Source of the DNA: Sordaria brevicollis
Lineage: Eukaryota; Ascomycota; Sordariomycetes; Sordariales; Sordariaceae
Direction: 5' to 3'
Assembly: GCA_033439795.1 (NCBI GenBank)
Contig: JAUTDP010000009.1
Coordinates: forward strand, 1,364,001 to 1,428,000
Length of the DNA stretch: 64,000 nucleotides
How positions within the stretch are numbered: the stretch's first letter is position 1; each line of letters begins with the position of its first letter. The translations under genes and the position numbers were made by a program. The notes under the pieces are model-generated. The model was given only the letters and a program-made list of their open reading frames with translations. It had not been told where the DNA came from and ran no database searches. Positions 11,161 to 22,212 of the stretch are shown here, one piece after another.

Positions 11161-12184
11161 CTATGCTAGTGTACTCGCCATTTTCCCACTCCCGTCACTC
11201 ATTTCCTCGAGTAATACCCGTCTCTTGCCCAACCGTGGCGCGCCATTGTTCAACCCTTTTGATAGAATCTTTCAGTTAGCCATCACCAAAAGTCCAACCA
11301 GCAAAAGAAAATGGGACAGGAAACTTACATACCCCCCGAAACCCTCGGCAACCCCAAATACTCAACATCCTCATCATCAAGCTCCATGAAATCCGTCTCT
11401 CTCTCATTCTTCCCCTCTCCTTCTACTACCACCCCCTCCTCCTCTTCTACCCTCACCCTCAACCGTTCCCACAACCTCATCTCCACCCCCATTTTATCAC
11501 TAACCCTCTCATTCACCTCCCCCAATTCTGTCATATCAACCCGGAACCCATCCTTGGGATTTCCCGACACGCCTACTAGCACCGACCGGACTAGGTCAAA
11601 CAGCTTCTTTTTGGATTCGGAGAGTTGGCCCGCCATGGTCTGGAGGTGGTTGTGGATGTAGTTATCCGGGGTGATTTTCTCTTGTGCTTCTGCTTGTCCT
11701 GGGGTTGGGGTTGTTGGGTCCTGGTCTTGTTCCTGGTCTTCTTCTTGAAAAGGACTCGTCGTTGTCGCCGTCCCTTTCGTGGTCCCGGTCCCGCCGCGGT
11801 TATTAATTCTATCAGCAGCAATAACCAACATCGACGCTCCCAAGCGGGAGGCGAGGTCCATTACCTGGTGGATCTGCTCGCCTACGCGGAGGGTTTGTAA
11901 GGAGGGAATGTCTTGGATTAGTTGGAGGGATTCGATTAGGGCGGAGGCGAGAGCAGAGATGGTGGATAAGGGGTCGTTGAGGCAGGCGCCGCGGATGCTG
12001 ATGCTGTACCGGGCTGCTTGTTGGATGGTTTCCAGGTTTGTGATGGCGGTGGTGATGATGGAGGGGAGGCCAATGGGGAGGGTAAAGAAGGTAGAAGGCT
12101 GTGTTGGATGATGGTTAGCTACGTTGATTGTGTACGAGTAAGATCGCGAGGAATGGGGGAAGGAAGCTGAAATGAACTTGCCAT
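11161..12184 (-). CDS. Unrecognised small protein with acidic C-terminal half (three-exon model)
   Basis: I reconstruct a roughly 287-residue protein. The main exon is 12098 down to 11333. It is entered through a good acceptor (GCTAAC branch, ACACAG) and left through a GTATGT donor. A 77-nt intron (11256-11332, GCTAAC branch, AAAAG acceptor) leads to a last exon 11255-11161, which adds NNGAPRLGKRRVLLEEM and ends at TAG. The first coding exon appears to be the ATG alone, either at 12184 with a GC donor or at 12195 with a GT donor; both give the same protein. The N-terminal third is helical and hydrophobic-patterned (ITTAITNLETIQQAA). The middle is low-complexity and the rest is rich in Glu and Asp. 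I recognise no family. The first exon is the weakest part of the model. Confidence 0.55.
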
Positions 12185-14879
12185 GTTTTCACCATGGAAA
12201 AGGATTCTTAGTGATGTATGAACAACATGTGAATATCCTCAGTTTTGCAAAGAGTGACGGGACCAGTTAGACTAAAGAAAAGAGAAAAAAACCAGCTTGA
12301 TTGCGACCATTATGCAGGATAAGATAACCGGGGGCAAAGGTACCGTCTTAAAGGACTTTAATAGATCTAGGTACAAAAAGGAAAGAAGATGAAAAGGATC
12401 GCCTTTGAGATCACGGACTTGAGAATAGAAAGCTGAAGAGGCTACATATGCTGAAGCACAAACAGCAACACATCTTGGCCAGTGTGGGTAGCCAAGGGGC
12501 TGACTGGTTGGATCTGGGAGTTCTCTTCGTAAAACGTGATCCGAGACTGGCGAAACAAAAAGATACTAGGGTGTGATGGAGAGTGTTGCCATGTCTTATC
12601 GTCTTACTTGCTCAGTCAACGGAGTGTGATGATGTCGGCCTTCTCGGTCAATACAAAGTATGGAGAAGATAGATCAACGGCTCATTCCGCAAATACCTGA
12701 TGACTAACGGCGCCCTTTCCACCAAGCCGAATTGGACCTGGCACCTGGAGAGGAGGTGCTCTGATTGCCAAGGGGAAAGTACCAGTTTATTTTTTGTGCG
12801 ATCAAGACGGATATTACCTGCGTCTTGACAAGTTAGCAAGGGCAATGTATGAACTTGGACAACCTCTACCCATCAAAATAACCTTGCAGTGGCCATGACA
12901 GGAGACGAACATAGCTGCACCTGGTATATATAGAAATATCTCGGTAAATATGTGCTATATGTATGGGGGTGAGCCGTGGATTGTATACTCGTTGCCAACA
13001 ACAATTGGGGATGAAAAACAATTTGGAATGGACCTTGAGCTTCGAGTACTCGCAGACACTGCCTATGGAAAGGGTTATGATGCGTCCACCGGGTGCTTTA
13101 TCCACTGGGTATAGGTGTATTATTGACTGAGTTGTTGAGAATATTACTGTACTGCACTACACTGTTGATCCGTAAGTGGTTCCCCATCCTCCACCGGGTG
13201 CGGCATGAACCCATTTTGGTTATGCGATGAAGGGAATCCTTCACAAGACATTCATCCGCGGTTGCCGCTCGAGATATTTGGCCGGACCCTAGCTTGGGCT
13301 TAGCTCATCCATGACAACCTGTGCCGATTTGATGACTTGATTGAGTCTGGGCTCCCCAAACAACTCCACGGACCTCCACGTTGATGCAGCGAGCGTCCGG
13401 AAGCGCTTTCCCTGGGCCGCGAAGTCGCCCAACTTTGGGTCGTAGGCAGCTGAATGAAGCGAAGACCTGCAGCGAGCTGGGTACCTCTGCCGCGCTACGC
13501 TACCCAGCCGGTCGTAATCGAGTAGTTGGTATGCTCGCTCTTGGGTGCTCCTATATGGATAAAGCTGGCTTGGAAGGGGGAAAAAAAGATCATGAGGAGG
13601 AAGGACAGCAGGCTTGGCGATACATGTTACGAGTCCTGTGCCAGGTTGATGTTATTGCGCAGTTTCCAGATGTGAGCTCGAGGTTGCGACATGGGAACGC
13701 TTGAAAACGCCAAGACGTGCAGCACTAACGGAGCTGCGTGATCATGCTGATAGTACAAGCCTCTTTTTGCTTCGAAAAAGGGCCGTGCACTAACTCAACA
13801 ATAGTGAGTGAGGTCCATCATCAGGCATTTTCTACGTGCAATCTACTAACGCACTAACAAAGGCTGGTTACCAACTTCTTCTTCGGCAGATGTATTTCAC
13901 GTGCTTTCGTGTGCTTTCGCGTGCAGGTACCCCACTGTTCCGCGTGTTCAATCGATCCAGAAACTACAGGTAACTTACCATCATGACTTCCCTTTTTCAA
14001 TCACCATCTTTCCCCTGACTAACTTCCAACTTCTCCCCGAAGGATGCGCCAACGAGGTCCAGGAGGAAAAAGCGAAAGGTTTAAGGATTGCAGATGTTCC
14101 TGGCATCTTGTTCCATATGGCATCAAGCTGGCCACAGCAAACGTGGCTCACGCTCAACCGGCCATCAACCCAATCCCGCCCCTGTACAAATCGCGACCTG
14201 TCCCAAGCCAAAACGAGGCCCCGAGTCCTAAGGAGCGACTGGAAGCTCTTGAAGCTTGAGAGCGACTTCATCATTGTCCGTTTCCCTTTTTAAGGATTTG
14301 TCCGGCTTAGGTCTGAAAAGGAGAACGTTACGTGCCTTGAAATGGCATATTCCGTTTCTTGAATGGCATATTCAAGGGCAGACTATACCTTATTTAAAGG
14401 ACGGACTTCAAAGCTTGGGAGAGATACGCATCGTAAAGTTCGTTCAAGGTCTCGAACCATACACAACTCACTGCAGCTGTGGACTGTACAATGGGACCGG
14501 CAGGACAAAAACAGATGTTCTGGAGTCTTAAGTTTACCCACCAAGCGTTGCAGGGCAGAGTGAGTGTATATTCGATCCCATCAAGGTTGCCCCTACTGTG
14601 TCTCATGCTTAATCACCAGAGAAGTCAAAGGTGAATGAATCCGCCGCAGACTCGAGCATGTTCAGGAAATTCTCACCGGATCATTCACTGGGCACTCGTA
14701 CTACCACAAACCTTTCACTCGAGTCCTTGCTGGAAAGTTGAAGAAATGGATACTATGGATTCTACCACAGCAAAGTTCCATGCCTTTCTCCTCTTTCTCA
14801 CCTCTGCCAAACTTTGCATCACCATCTACCTAGAGCATCTCTTCCACGAATTATCGCATCACCAGCAGTATTTGACGAC
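12185..14879. other. Intergenic, nothing recognised
   Basis: About 2.7 kb with only short overlapping open frames and no motif or convincing splice structure. It probably includes the promoter of the minus-strand gene on the left and the former promoter of the decayed RNA ligase on the right. Confidence 0.4.
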
Positions 14880-16432
14880 ATGGTGAACACAATCCAAGCT
14901 ACAACCAAGACAACAAACCCAACCCAAGGCTACCAGCGCAAGCTCGTCACTGTGCGCAGAATTAGTCGGAAAGAACCATGGAACGGTGCGGGCATCTTCA
15001 ATATTCTCACAGTGGGTAATGCGACCGTGATTGACCACGTCGACAGGGCGCGTCGATTCAGGGTGAGAATTGTTCGCAGCTCGCATGTTTCACGACATAG
15101 AGAAATGTTGGCTTCATATGTCAACTACGCGACTCTCTAAGCTGACCTACTCATGCTTATTTTGTCTAGGTCGGCGACCTGGTAGTTTTTGTGTACGTTG
15201 ACTCCTTTATCCCCATGAACGACAAATACAAGCAATTGAGCTACAAGATAAAATGGGACAATGAGTTGGACGGGGCAAAGGGATTCTGCGTCTCGGAAAA
15301 GGCTTTAGAGGTACTCGGGGTCCGGTCGCTGGGCATGATAATTCAGCTTAGCGACTTTCCAGAGATCGAGCAACGTCTTACAGTGTTCCGCTATGAAATT
15401 CCTCGAAGAGGAAAAAGCAACCCAGAAGCTCCTCTCTTCTATCTTTCGAGGACGATCTGGGTATCAAAAAGTGGGAATGCCCAATTTACAAGCTGCTCCA
15501 ATATTGCGTCATCGGCACGCTCTCGCATCTCATCCAGAAACCAATATTCTCCAACATCCAACACAAAGTCATGGGCCCCCGCATATACAACCCAGACGCA
15601 CTGGCAAAAAAAGGACCTACCAAATCACCGAAATGCTCGACGGCGTCACCCTGATCGTCTACAAGGTCTCCAACAGCTCGCCACACCTGCAGGCCTACCT
15701 CCCCGCCCTGCGTCCCCATCCCCGTCCTGGAGCTCGCCGTGGTGACGGTGACGTCGCTCACAGTCCCGTCCCGCCCACCATGCAAGCCCCGAGCCCCACC
15801 GGCTACCGCTTCGGCTCTGCAGCAAAACACACGAGTTCTTCGACGACGGCAAGAACCTCTTTATGGCGAACCGCCAAGGCACCGGGCGGCATTCTCGAAA
15901 AGACCCGCGACATCCCTTACCGCAACATCGCCGTCCAGGACGAGCTATGCGGGCCTTCCTTCAAGTGGAATCGGATGAACTTACCCCCGGGAACACCAAA
16001 CGAGTTTTTCGTTTTTGCCGTCTGGGACATCGACGTGCAGGACTACCTAGCCACCAAATCCGTCGAGGCTCTGTTCAGGGCGCTGGGGCTTTCCCACGTG
16101 CCAGTGGAGGGATACGGGCCGGTTACCAGCTGAGGATCGAGCATTCAAGAGCTTCAAGAGAACGTAAATAATGGGAAACGAAGCGAGTCTGGCTTCCCAA
16201 GGGAGGAGATGGTTTTAGACTGGATGATGGATGTGATTGGACGAAGGGATTTAAGGTTATTTCGGAGAAGTGGTTGGAGATGGTTAGGAGTAGACAGGAG
16301 AAGGTGCTGAAAGCAGGGGAGCCCAAGAACGTGGAGAACGAGTAAGAGGACAACGAGGAAGAGCAGGTCGAGAACAACGAGGAAGAGGAGGACGAGATGG
16401 AGGAAGAGGAAGACGACATTGAGGAAGAATAA
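14880..16432 (+). pseudogene. Decayed RNA ligase of the DRB0094 (Rnl5-like) type
   Basis: Exon 1 (14880-15062) and a well-formed 107-nt intron (15063-15169, GCTGACC branch) are intact. They give the N-terminal OB-like module: RKLVTVRRI, then VGDLVVFVYVDSFIP. Downstream, fragments of one protein appear in order but in changing frames: EEEKATQKLL (near 15405), EDDLGIKKWE (15448), YQITEMLDGVTLIVYKV (near 15615), LCSKTHEFFDDG (15815), DELCGPSFKWNR with EFFVFAVWDID (about 15938-16030), and FKVISEKWLE (from 16247). These match the order of nucleotidyltransferase motif I, motif III, the later ELxGP element and the C-terminal lysine motif of that ligase family. At least five frame switches without splice signals separate them. 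The motif I lysine is Met (codon 15633-15635). A TAA at 16343 cuts an acidic tail that stays open to 16432. Family ligases nick-seal or repair RNA; this copy cannot make a normal product. Confidence 0.78.
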
Positions 16433-17462
16433 TACTTTAAAGGAGAACGTGGCGGAGGAAGCAGTCTCCTTGACGGGATGAGAGCGCCGATGAACCGGAT
16501 GATGGTCGTATGAGACCAATAGGCAGCATCAATAGAGAGACCAGCGAAACACAGCGATTGAAACTAAGGTTAGTTCACGAACCATCTTCGCGTGAGGGAC
16601 TGAATGCCTCTTTGTATTTTCATACCCTTCATATCTCTACAGTTCATTACTGGTTCGTTTGCTATCTTCAACACCTTTGATCAGCCTTTTTGGCATTTCT
16701 GTCTCGAAAGTCTTACGTTTCTCTCCACTTGTATATGCTGTTAAATATCCTGAATATGCATGTTTGGATTTTTCTAATCCCGTTGTGACTTGCAGCCACG
16801 TAATTTCTTTATTAGATTTGAAGTGTTCGAGAAAGACCCTATATAGCATATCAGGAGTCCCGAACCAACGAACAAACCAGTATCAAATTGCATAAAACTT
16901 ACCAAGTCAATCCTGCTAAATTTCTTTTAGTTAAGTCCAAGTGTCCCTACTTGTATCATTATGCTTGAAGCTGTGCTATACACTCGCGTTGTATTGGTAA
17001 TTCTACCCAATACTAATCAGATGTAGTGCTTGAGTGTCAATGGTGAACGAAGAAAATCTTGTGTCCTCGCTTTCTGAGAGTCCGATGTCTAGGTCTGAAA
17101 AGTGGGTTTCCGGCGATGTAGCCGCTAGACGTGGGTGAAAAGAAAATTAAGTAGGCGTGGGGAAGTTAACGTGAAAGTGCATTTTTTAGAATTCGACGTA
17201 ATCTAATCATCGGGGCTGGATGCATGTTGAATGGTAGTGCAATAGACCTAATAGGTAGTAGAGGTGCGCAGTTAGACTGAGCCTTCAGTGGCAGCCACCA
17301 GTGGTGATGCCCAACCTCTGACAGCACCCTTTCAATTTTATTTTTCTTCTGCATCAACTTCTGCACGACCTCTTGTCCCCAAGTGAAAAACTCTATCTGT
17401 TTCATTTCGTTCTTACCTCTACCTACTTTTCCTGTCGACTTGTATCTACTATCATTATCATC
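16433..17462. other. Intergenic between the two pseudogenes
   Basis: AT-richer stretch of about 1 kb with no coding frame worth reporting. The right end should contain the former promoter of the STAND-type gene. Confidence 0.4.
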
Positions 17463-19752
17463 ATGGCCGAAGTCATAGGCATCGTATCCAGCGGGATTGC
17501 CATCGCCCAGCTTGCCGGTTCAGTCGGTAAAATCGGGATCAAGCTCAATGGGCTCTAGCAGGAAGTCAAAGACGTTCCCGAAACAATCGAAAACATGATG
17601 AGCCGCCTGAGGATCTTGGGCGGGATCGTTCATGAAATGGAGGCAACGACAACGACTGGAAACAACATCTTTCCCTTTCACGATAGCGTTGGTGGCCGCT
17701 CATCCCCGAGCTCGCTGGCTGTTCAGCACTGTCATATGGCATGCAAGGACCTGGAAAACCTTATTCAGGATCTGTCTGTTGACATCGAATCATCCAGGAA
17801 GCGTAAGCGTCTGATGGCGAAGGACGCGATGGTGCTGAAGAAGGACACTCTCGCCAAATACGAGATGAGGTTGCAGAATGCTGTTCAACTGTCGACTTTT
17901 GCTCTTCAGGGTTATACCACGTATGTATTTCTGGATTCTTATCTTGTTCCTAGCGCCAATTTGGCTCACGACGCAGGTCCTTGATGATGCGACAGCCAGA
18001 GATGATCATGGCTTCGGTGACGAAATCTCTTGCTTCCATGCCCGTTGGAGCCACCTTTGTGGGTTCAGATGCTCAAAAGGGCTGTACAGAGGTAGATGAG
18101 GCCTTTGAGAACAAACAACGACTGATACGGAAGAGCAACAGGCGGGAGAACCACGACATTGGTGTTAAGCGTGTAAGGTTGGGCAGCAGCTACCGAAGAA
18201 ACTTCCTTGGCCTTCTGACATATAACTACTCGGAGTCAGAAGACCAGGCCATATTCCATTCTGCCTCACGAGGTATGTTGCCCGGAATGATAGCGCGAAA
18301 AGATTCGAGCCATAAGTAGGTAGTTGCTGGTGTTCTATACCTATAGAACACCGATTTCGTCCAAGACTCCCAACTTGGTTATTGAGCAAAGCCTGGGAGT
18401 TTTATGTCTCTGCTGCATGTTCGGGTTGGACTACCCATTTAAGACAGTACGCGGTGGTATCAAGAGACTCGCCTGTGGTGTGATGTGCACGCAGTGGAAA
18501 AATCAATGAGCTCAAGAGGCTCTTTTCCCAAGGGCTCGCCACGCCGTTTAATTTAAACGAGAAGGGCTACTCGCTGCTTCATCACGTAAGCTCCAACCCA
18601 CATAGGCCCACTCGATCAGTTGTAATAACTATTTCTCAGGCTGCATTACACCTGTGTGCCTATTGGAATAATATTGAGCTTATACAGTGGCTCGAAGAGA
18701 TGGGTGTAGACCCGACAATATTGAACGATACTGAACGAAATGAAACCGGAATCAGCCACATACCATGAGAGCGGATATCATCATCTAATATCAACCGGCA
18801 GCCATCAAGCGGATATTGACCGACTCATGACCGAATATGAGCCTTACCGGCAAACTTCGGGGGTGAATGTTCCTCGCGACATCAAGACGGAGCTGTTGGG
18901 CCTTGAGAGGCACTTAGAAGTGTTGTTGAAATTCCCTGACATTTTCAGGATTTATGTTAGGGATTATGCCCCAGCGCTCCCAACCTGGGACTTGACTCGA
19001 AGGCTTCGCTTCGTCACCACCAGTTCACGCCTCGGCCCCCGACCACATCCAGAAGTCTTGAGGCAGCTCTTGTGGGGTGATCAAGGTCTGTCAGCGAGTG
19101 ATTTGACTACAACGACTGTGGCATACAGATCACTTGGAGAGATCTCGATATGGAGCTTAGTCGCGTCTAGTTGGACCCGGTTCTCTCATGATGGTGTTGT
19201 GTGTCCTTCTGGCCGCAACCCCGAAGATGAAGCATGGATGACTGAGTTGAAACGCAGATGGCGTCTCTATCATGATATCGTTCGAGACTTGGCTGCCATA
19301 TGCGACGCTGAGCATAACTCCTGGAGGCCTTGTCAATCCCAGATCTCGGCCCATTTCTGGGTGATGTTGGAAGCCAGTAAGTGCTGGTCATGTAGCCAAA
19401 TTCAAAAGAAACAGCGCAAACACTTCCGGATGATGACAAAGGCATGGAGCGAAGCCCTGTGGTCGGGTGGTATAGACTTAAAAGATTACGGAAAACTGGA
19501 GAGGAAGATATTCAGAGGGTTCCGTCGAGGAAGATAAATAAATGGTACCGGAAGCACGGGGAAGTATTGTTTGGGGTTGCCAGTAAAGATAGGAATCCGC
19601 GGACCGCGCTTTTCCTTACTGGATTTACTCATGGACCGCGACCTGAGGACTGGGAAATCTTCTGGGATCCGTCTGTAGAAGACTATGTGGAGGATTTCTG
19701 GAGGATGATCGAAAACCCGCCTCTTGCTATCCCAGGCTCGTGGGTTGACTGA
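17463..19752 (+). pseudogene. Decayed STAND-type N-terminal / ankyrin gene
   Basis: The N-terminus (MAEVIGIVSSGIAIAQLAGS, then VPETIENMMSRLRIL) matches the fungal N-terminal domain found on STAND/NLR-like proteins. Codon 32 is TAG (17556-17558), where relatives have Trp in GLWQEVKDVP; the frame is otherwise open through it. A normal intron follows (17921-17976, GTATGT donor), leading to SLMMRQPEMIMASVTK. The frame then breaks near 18320 and again at the A-run 18498-18502. Another intact intron (18586-18639) joins an ankyrin-like unit (GYSLLHH to AALHLCAYWNN). Further breaks lie near 18735-18770 and near 19500, after which LFLTGFTHGPRPEDWEIFW and the end of the protein appear in a different frame. 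In life such proteins are nucleotide-binding or ankyrin receptors linked to non-self recognition. Here the P-loop NTPase part is not visible, so the exact class is uncertain. Confidence 0.75.
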
Positions 19753-20236
19753 GGACAAAGGTTGGCGAGCATTTTCCACAGCTGGCCGAGATCTTTTGAC
19801 TTTCCGGTGGGCTTAAGCAAGCCATTTTGGTGTATATAGCTCAAACACTGAATTTAGGAAGCATTGATTTCGCGAAACAAAGTGAGTCTTTTGCAAAAGA
19901 GGTTTTCACCACCGAGTGTTGTGGGAGTGGAAGTCGTGGTCTATACTACCCGCCTCCGTCGCCTCCATGTCCCATACCGGTCAACCCTAACCCTTCAAGT
20001 TTGCAGCGAACACCACAGCTGGAGACAAAGCAAATGTCCTGCTGAATGCCAGCTGGCCTTCTGTTTAAACCCCGCCAAGCCAATACGATGCAGTGGTTAC
20101 ATTGACCCTATCCCGCAAAAGGTGTCCCCTGAAACTTTTAAAACAAGCCGCTGGTTACTTTTCTTACATCCTCCCTTCCACCTTTGCCTGAGCACTTCAG
20201 GAGCGCCGGTGTCAAACTCCAGACGATAATGCAATC
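19753..20236. other. Intergenic: promoter of the ERJ5-like gene
   Basis: No gene. It holds the end of the decayed locus and the upstream region of the ER J-protein gene; a GTATATAG near 19830 is the only TATA-like feature noticed. Confidence 0.4.
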
Positions 20237-21862
20237 ATGAGATTTTCGGCGATATCCCTCGGCATTTTGGCCTTATTGACGCCGCTCACGGCAGCGTGGT
20301 CCAAGGAAGGCAAGTCATCCACTCCCTCGACGGTCTCGCAGCATCCCCAGGTCAGCAATTGCACTGGTGATCCCTGCACAACACAAATGCTGGGATAGGC
20401 GATGATGGCGGATGACCACGCATGAAGATGTAATGAAGAGGACTGTTCCGTTCTAACATTGTCCTTTGTACGACATAGACCGCGAAATCTTCCGAGTCCG
20501 CGACGAGCTCATCACCCACGAGGGCCCCGACATCACCTTCTACGAGTTCCTCGGCGTCAGCAAGTCCGCCAGTCTCGATGACATCAACAAGGCCTACAAG
20601 AAGAAGTCCCGCCAGCTGCACCCGGACAAGGTCAAGCAGCAGATCCAGGCCGAGCGCGTCAAGGCCCAGAAGGAGAAGGCCAAGCTCCAACAGCAGAATG
20701 GCGGCAAGCCGAGTCCGCAGGTAATCAAGCCTCCCACCGCCGCCGAGATCAAGGCCGCCGTCAAGCGCGCCTCGGAGCGCCAGGCCCGCCTGTCCATCGT
20801 CACCAACATCCTGCGCGGCCCCATGCGCGACCGCTACGATCACTTCCTCAGCAACGGCTTCCCTACGTGGAAGGGCACCGAGTACTACTACAACCGCTAC
20901 CGCCCCGGCCTGGGCACCGCCATCACGGGCGTCTTCCTCTTCGCCGGCGGCGCCGCCCACTACCTGGCCCTCTACATGAGCTGGAAGCGCCAGCGCGAGT
21001 TCGTCGAGCGTTACATCAAGTTTGCCCGCCATGCCGCTTGGGGCGAGAACCTCAACATCCCCGGCGTCGACGCCGCCCCTGCTCCGGTGGCTGCTCCTCC
21101 CCCGCCTCCGCCGCCCGCCCAGCCGCAGATGATGGAAGACGAAGACGGAAACATCATCCCCATGAACCGCAAGATGCGCAGGATGCAGGAACGCGACGCC
21201 AAGAAGGAGAAGCAGGATAACAGCCAGAAGACCACCAGCCGCCGTGGTCGTCGCGGCCAGCAAGCTGCTGCTGCTGCTGCTGCTTCCGCTTCTGCCTCGG
21301 GCTCGGCCACCCCTCAGCCTGCTGCCCAGGGCAACGGACCGACTGGTACCAAGAAGAGAGTCGTTGCTGAGAACGGCAAGGTCCTCGTTGTGGATTCTTT
21401 GGGCGATGTCTATCTCGAGCAAGATGACGAGGAGGGTCACACGGCCGAGTACTTGCTTGACGTAAGTTCTTACCTTCCATTATTCCCCCATCCCAGAACT
21501 ACGTCAAGACACAATTAACTAACTTTTTTGACTAAACACAGCCCAACGAACTCCACCGCCCAACCATCTCCGACACCGCCATCGTCCGCCTCCCTCTTTT
21601 CTTCTACGGCCTCACCATCGGCCGCCTGTTCGCCAAGAAGCGCAGCGCCGACGATGTTGATGATGAAGTCGAGTACGAGGAAGTCGCCGATCAGGATGAT
21701 GAGGATTCGGACCAGCCCGGCAAGGCCACGCCGAGCACGACCGACTCTGCCGAGGACTTTGAGCTGTTGGAGAAGAGCGTGGATGAGCTGGGGCAGGCCA
21801 AGTCCACGGGCGTTCAGAAGGGCGGTAATAAGGCTGGAAAGCGCAAGAATAAGAAGAGGTGA
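20237..21862 (+). CDS. erj5: ER membrane J-domain protein, ERJ5-like Hsp70 co-chaperone
   Basis: Three exons (20237-20309, 20479-21461, 21542-21862) encode 458 residues. Residues 1-19 are a signal peptide (MRFSAISLGILALLTPLTAA). The first intron (20310-20478) starts with GC rather than GT (GAAG then GCAAGT). Splicing there gives the conserved AWSKEDREIFRVRDEL in perfect phase, with a TTCTAACA branch site. The J domain begins TFYEFLGVSKSASLDDINKAY and contains HPD, followed by a charged insertion before the final helix. A membrane segment (TAITGVFLFAGGAAHYLALYM) comes next, then proline-, Ala- and Gln-rich stretches and a lysine-rich C-terminus. The family stimulates the ER Hsp70 (BiP/Kar2). 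The second intron (21462-21541) is conventional. Confidence 0.9.
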
Positions 21863-22110
21863 AGGGGTTTGCGGCAGAGGCAAGGGAATACTTTGTAAAG
21901 AAAAGAATTGAGTGCCATGGCTTAGACTAGTCAGTTTTGGTTATGAAGAAGATTCATTGTTATCTGTAAATTATATAGCCGACGAGTTAGTATAGTCTAG
22001 ACAAGTTGATGATGGCCTTATTTACAGCTCTCTATGCACTCATAGTGTAAGGACCCACCAAATCCCTTTGATAAGCCGTTTTATCCCGGCAGAACATCAA
22101 CAATTGAAAT

Positions 22111-22182
22111 GGTCCGCTGGCTCAATGGCAGAGCGTCTGACTACGAATCAGGAGGTTCCAGGTTCGACCCCTGGGTGGATCG
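22111..22182 (+). tRNA. tRNA-Arg (anticodon ACG)
   Basis: 72 bases with no intron. The acceptor GGTCCGC pairs with GTGGATC (two G-T pairs) and G22182 is the discriminator. The anticodon stem TCTGA/TCAGG encloses CTACGAA, so the anticodon is ACG. The T arm is CCAGG-TTCGACC-CCTGG. It lies between two convergent J-protein genes. Confidence 0.95.
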
Positions 22183-22190
22183 TGACAAAA

Positions 22191-22212
22191 AGGTGCTTTC
22201 AAGCGCCTGCGA

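Noticed and set aside
16346..16432. GAG/GAA microsatellite as an independent repeat array
   Set aside because: It reads as the acidic C-terminal tail of the decayed ligase in frame, so it was treated as part of that pseudogene.
20352..21440. 362-codon minus-strand open frame
   Set aside because: Antisense to the ERJ5-like exon; its composition mirrors the GC-rich codons of the real gene and it has no domain.
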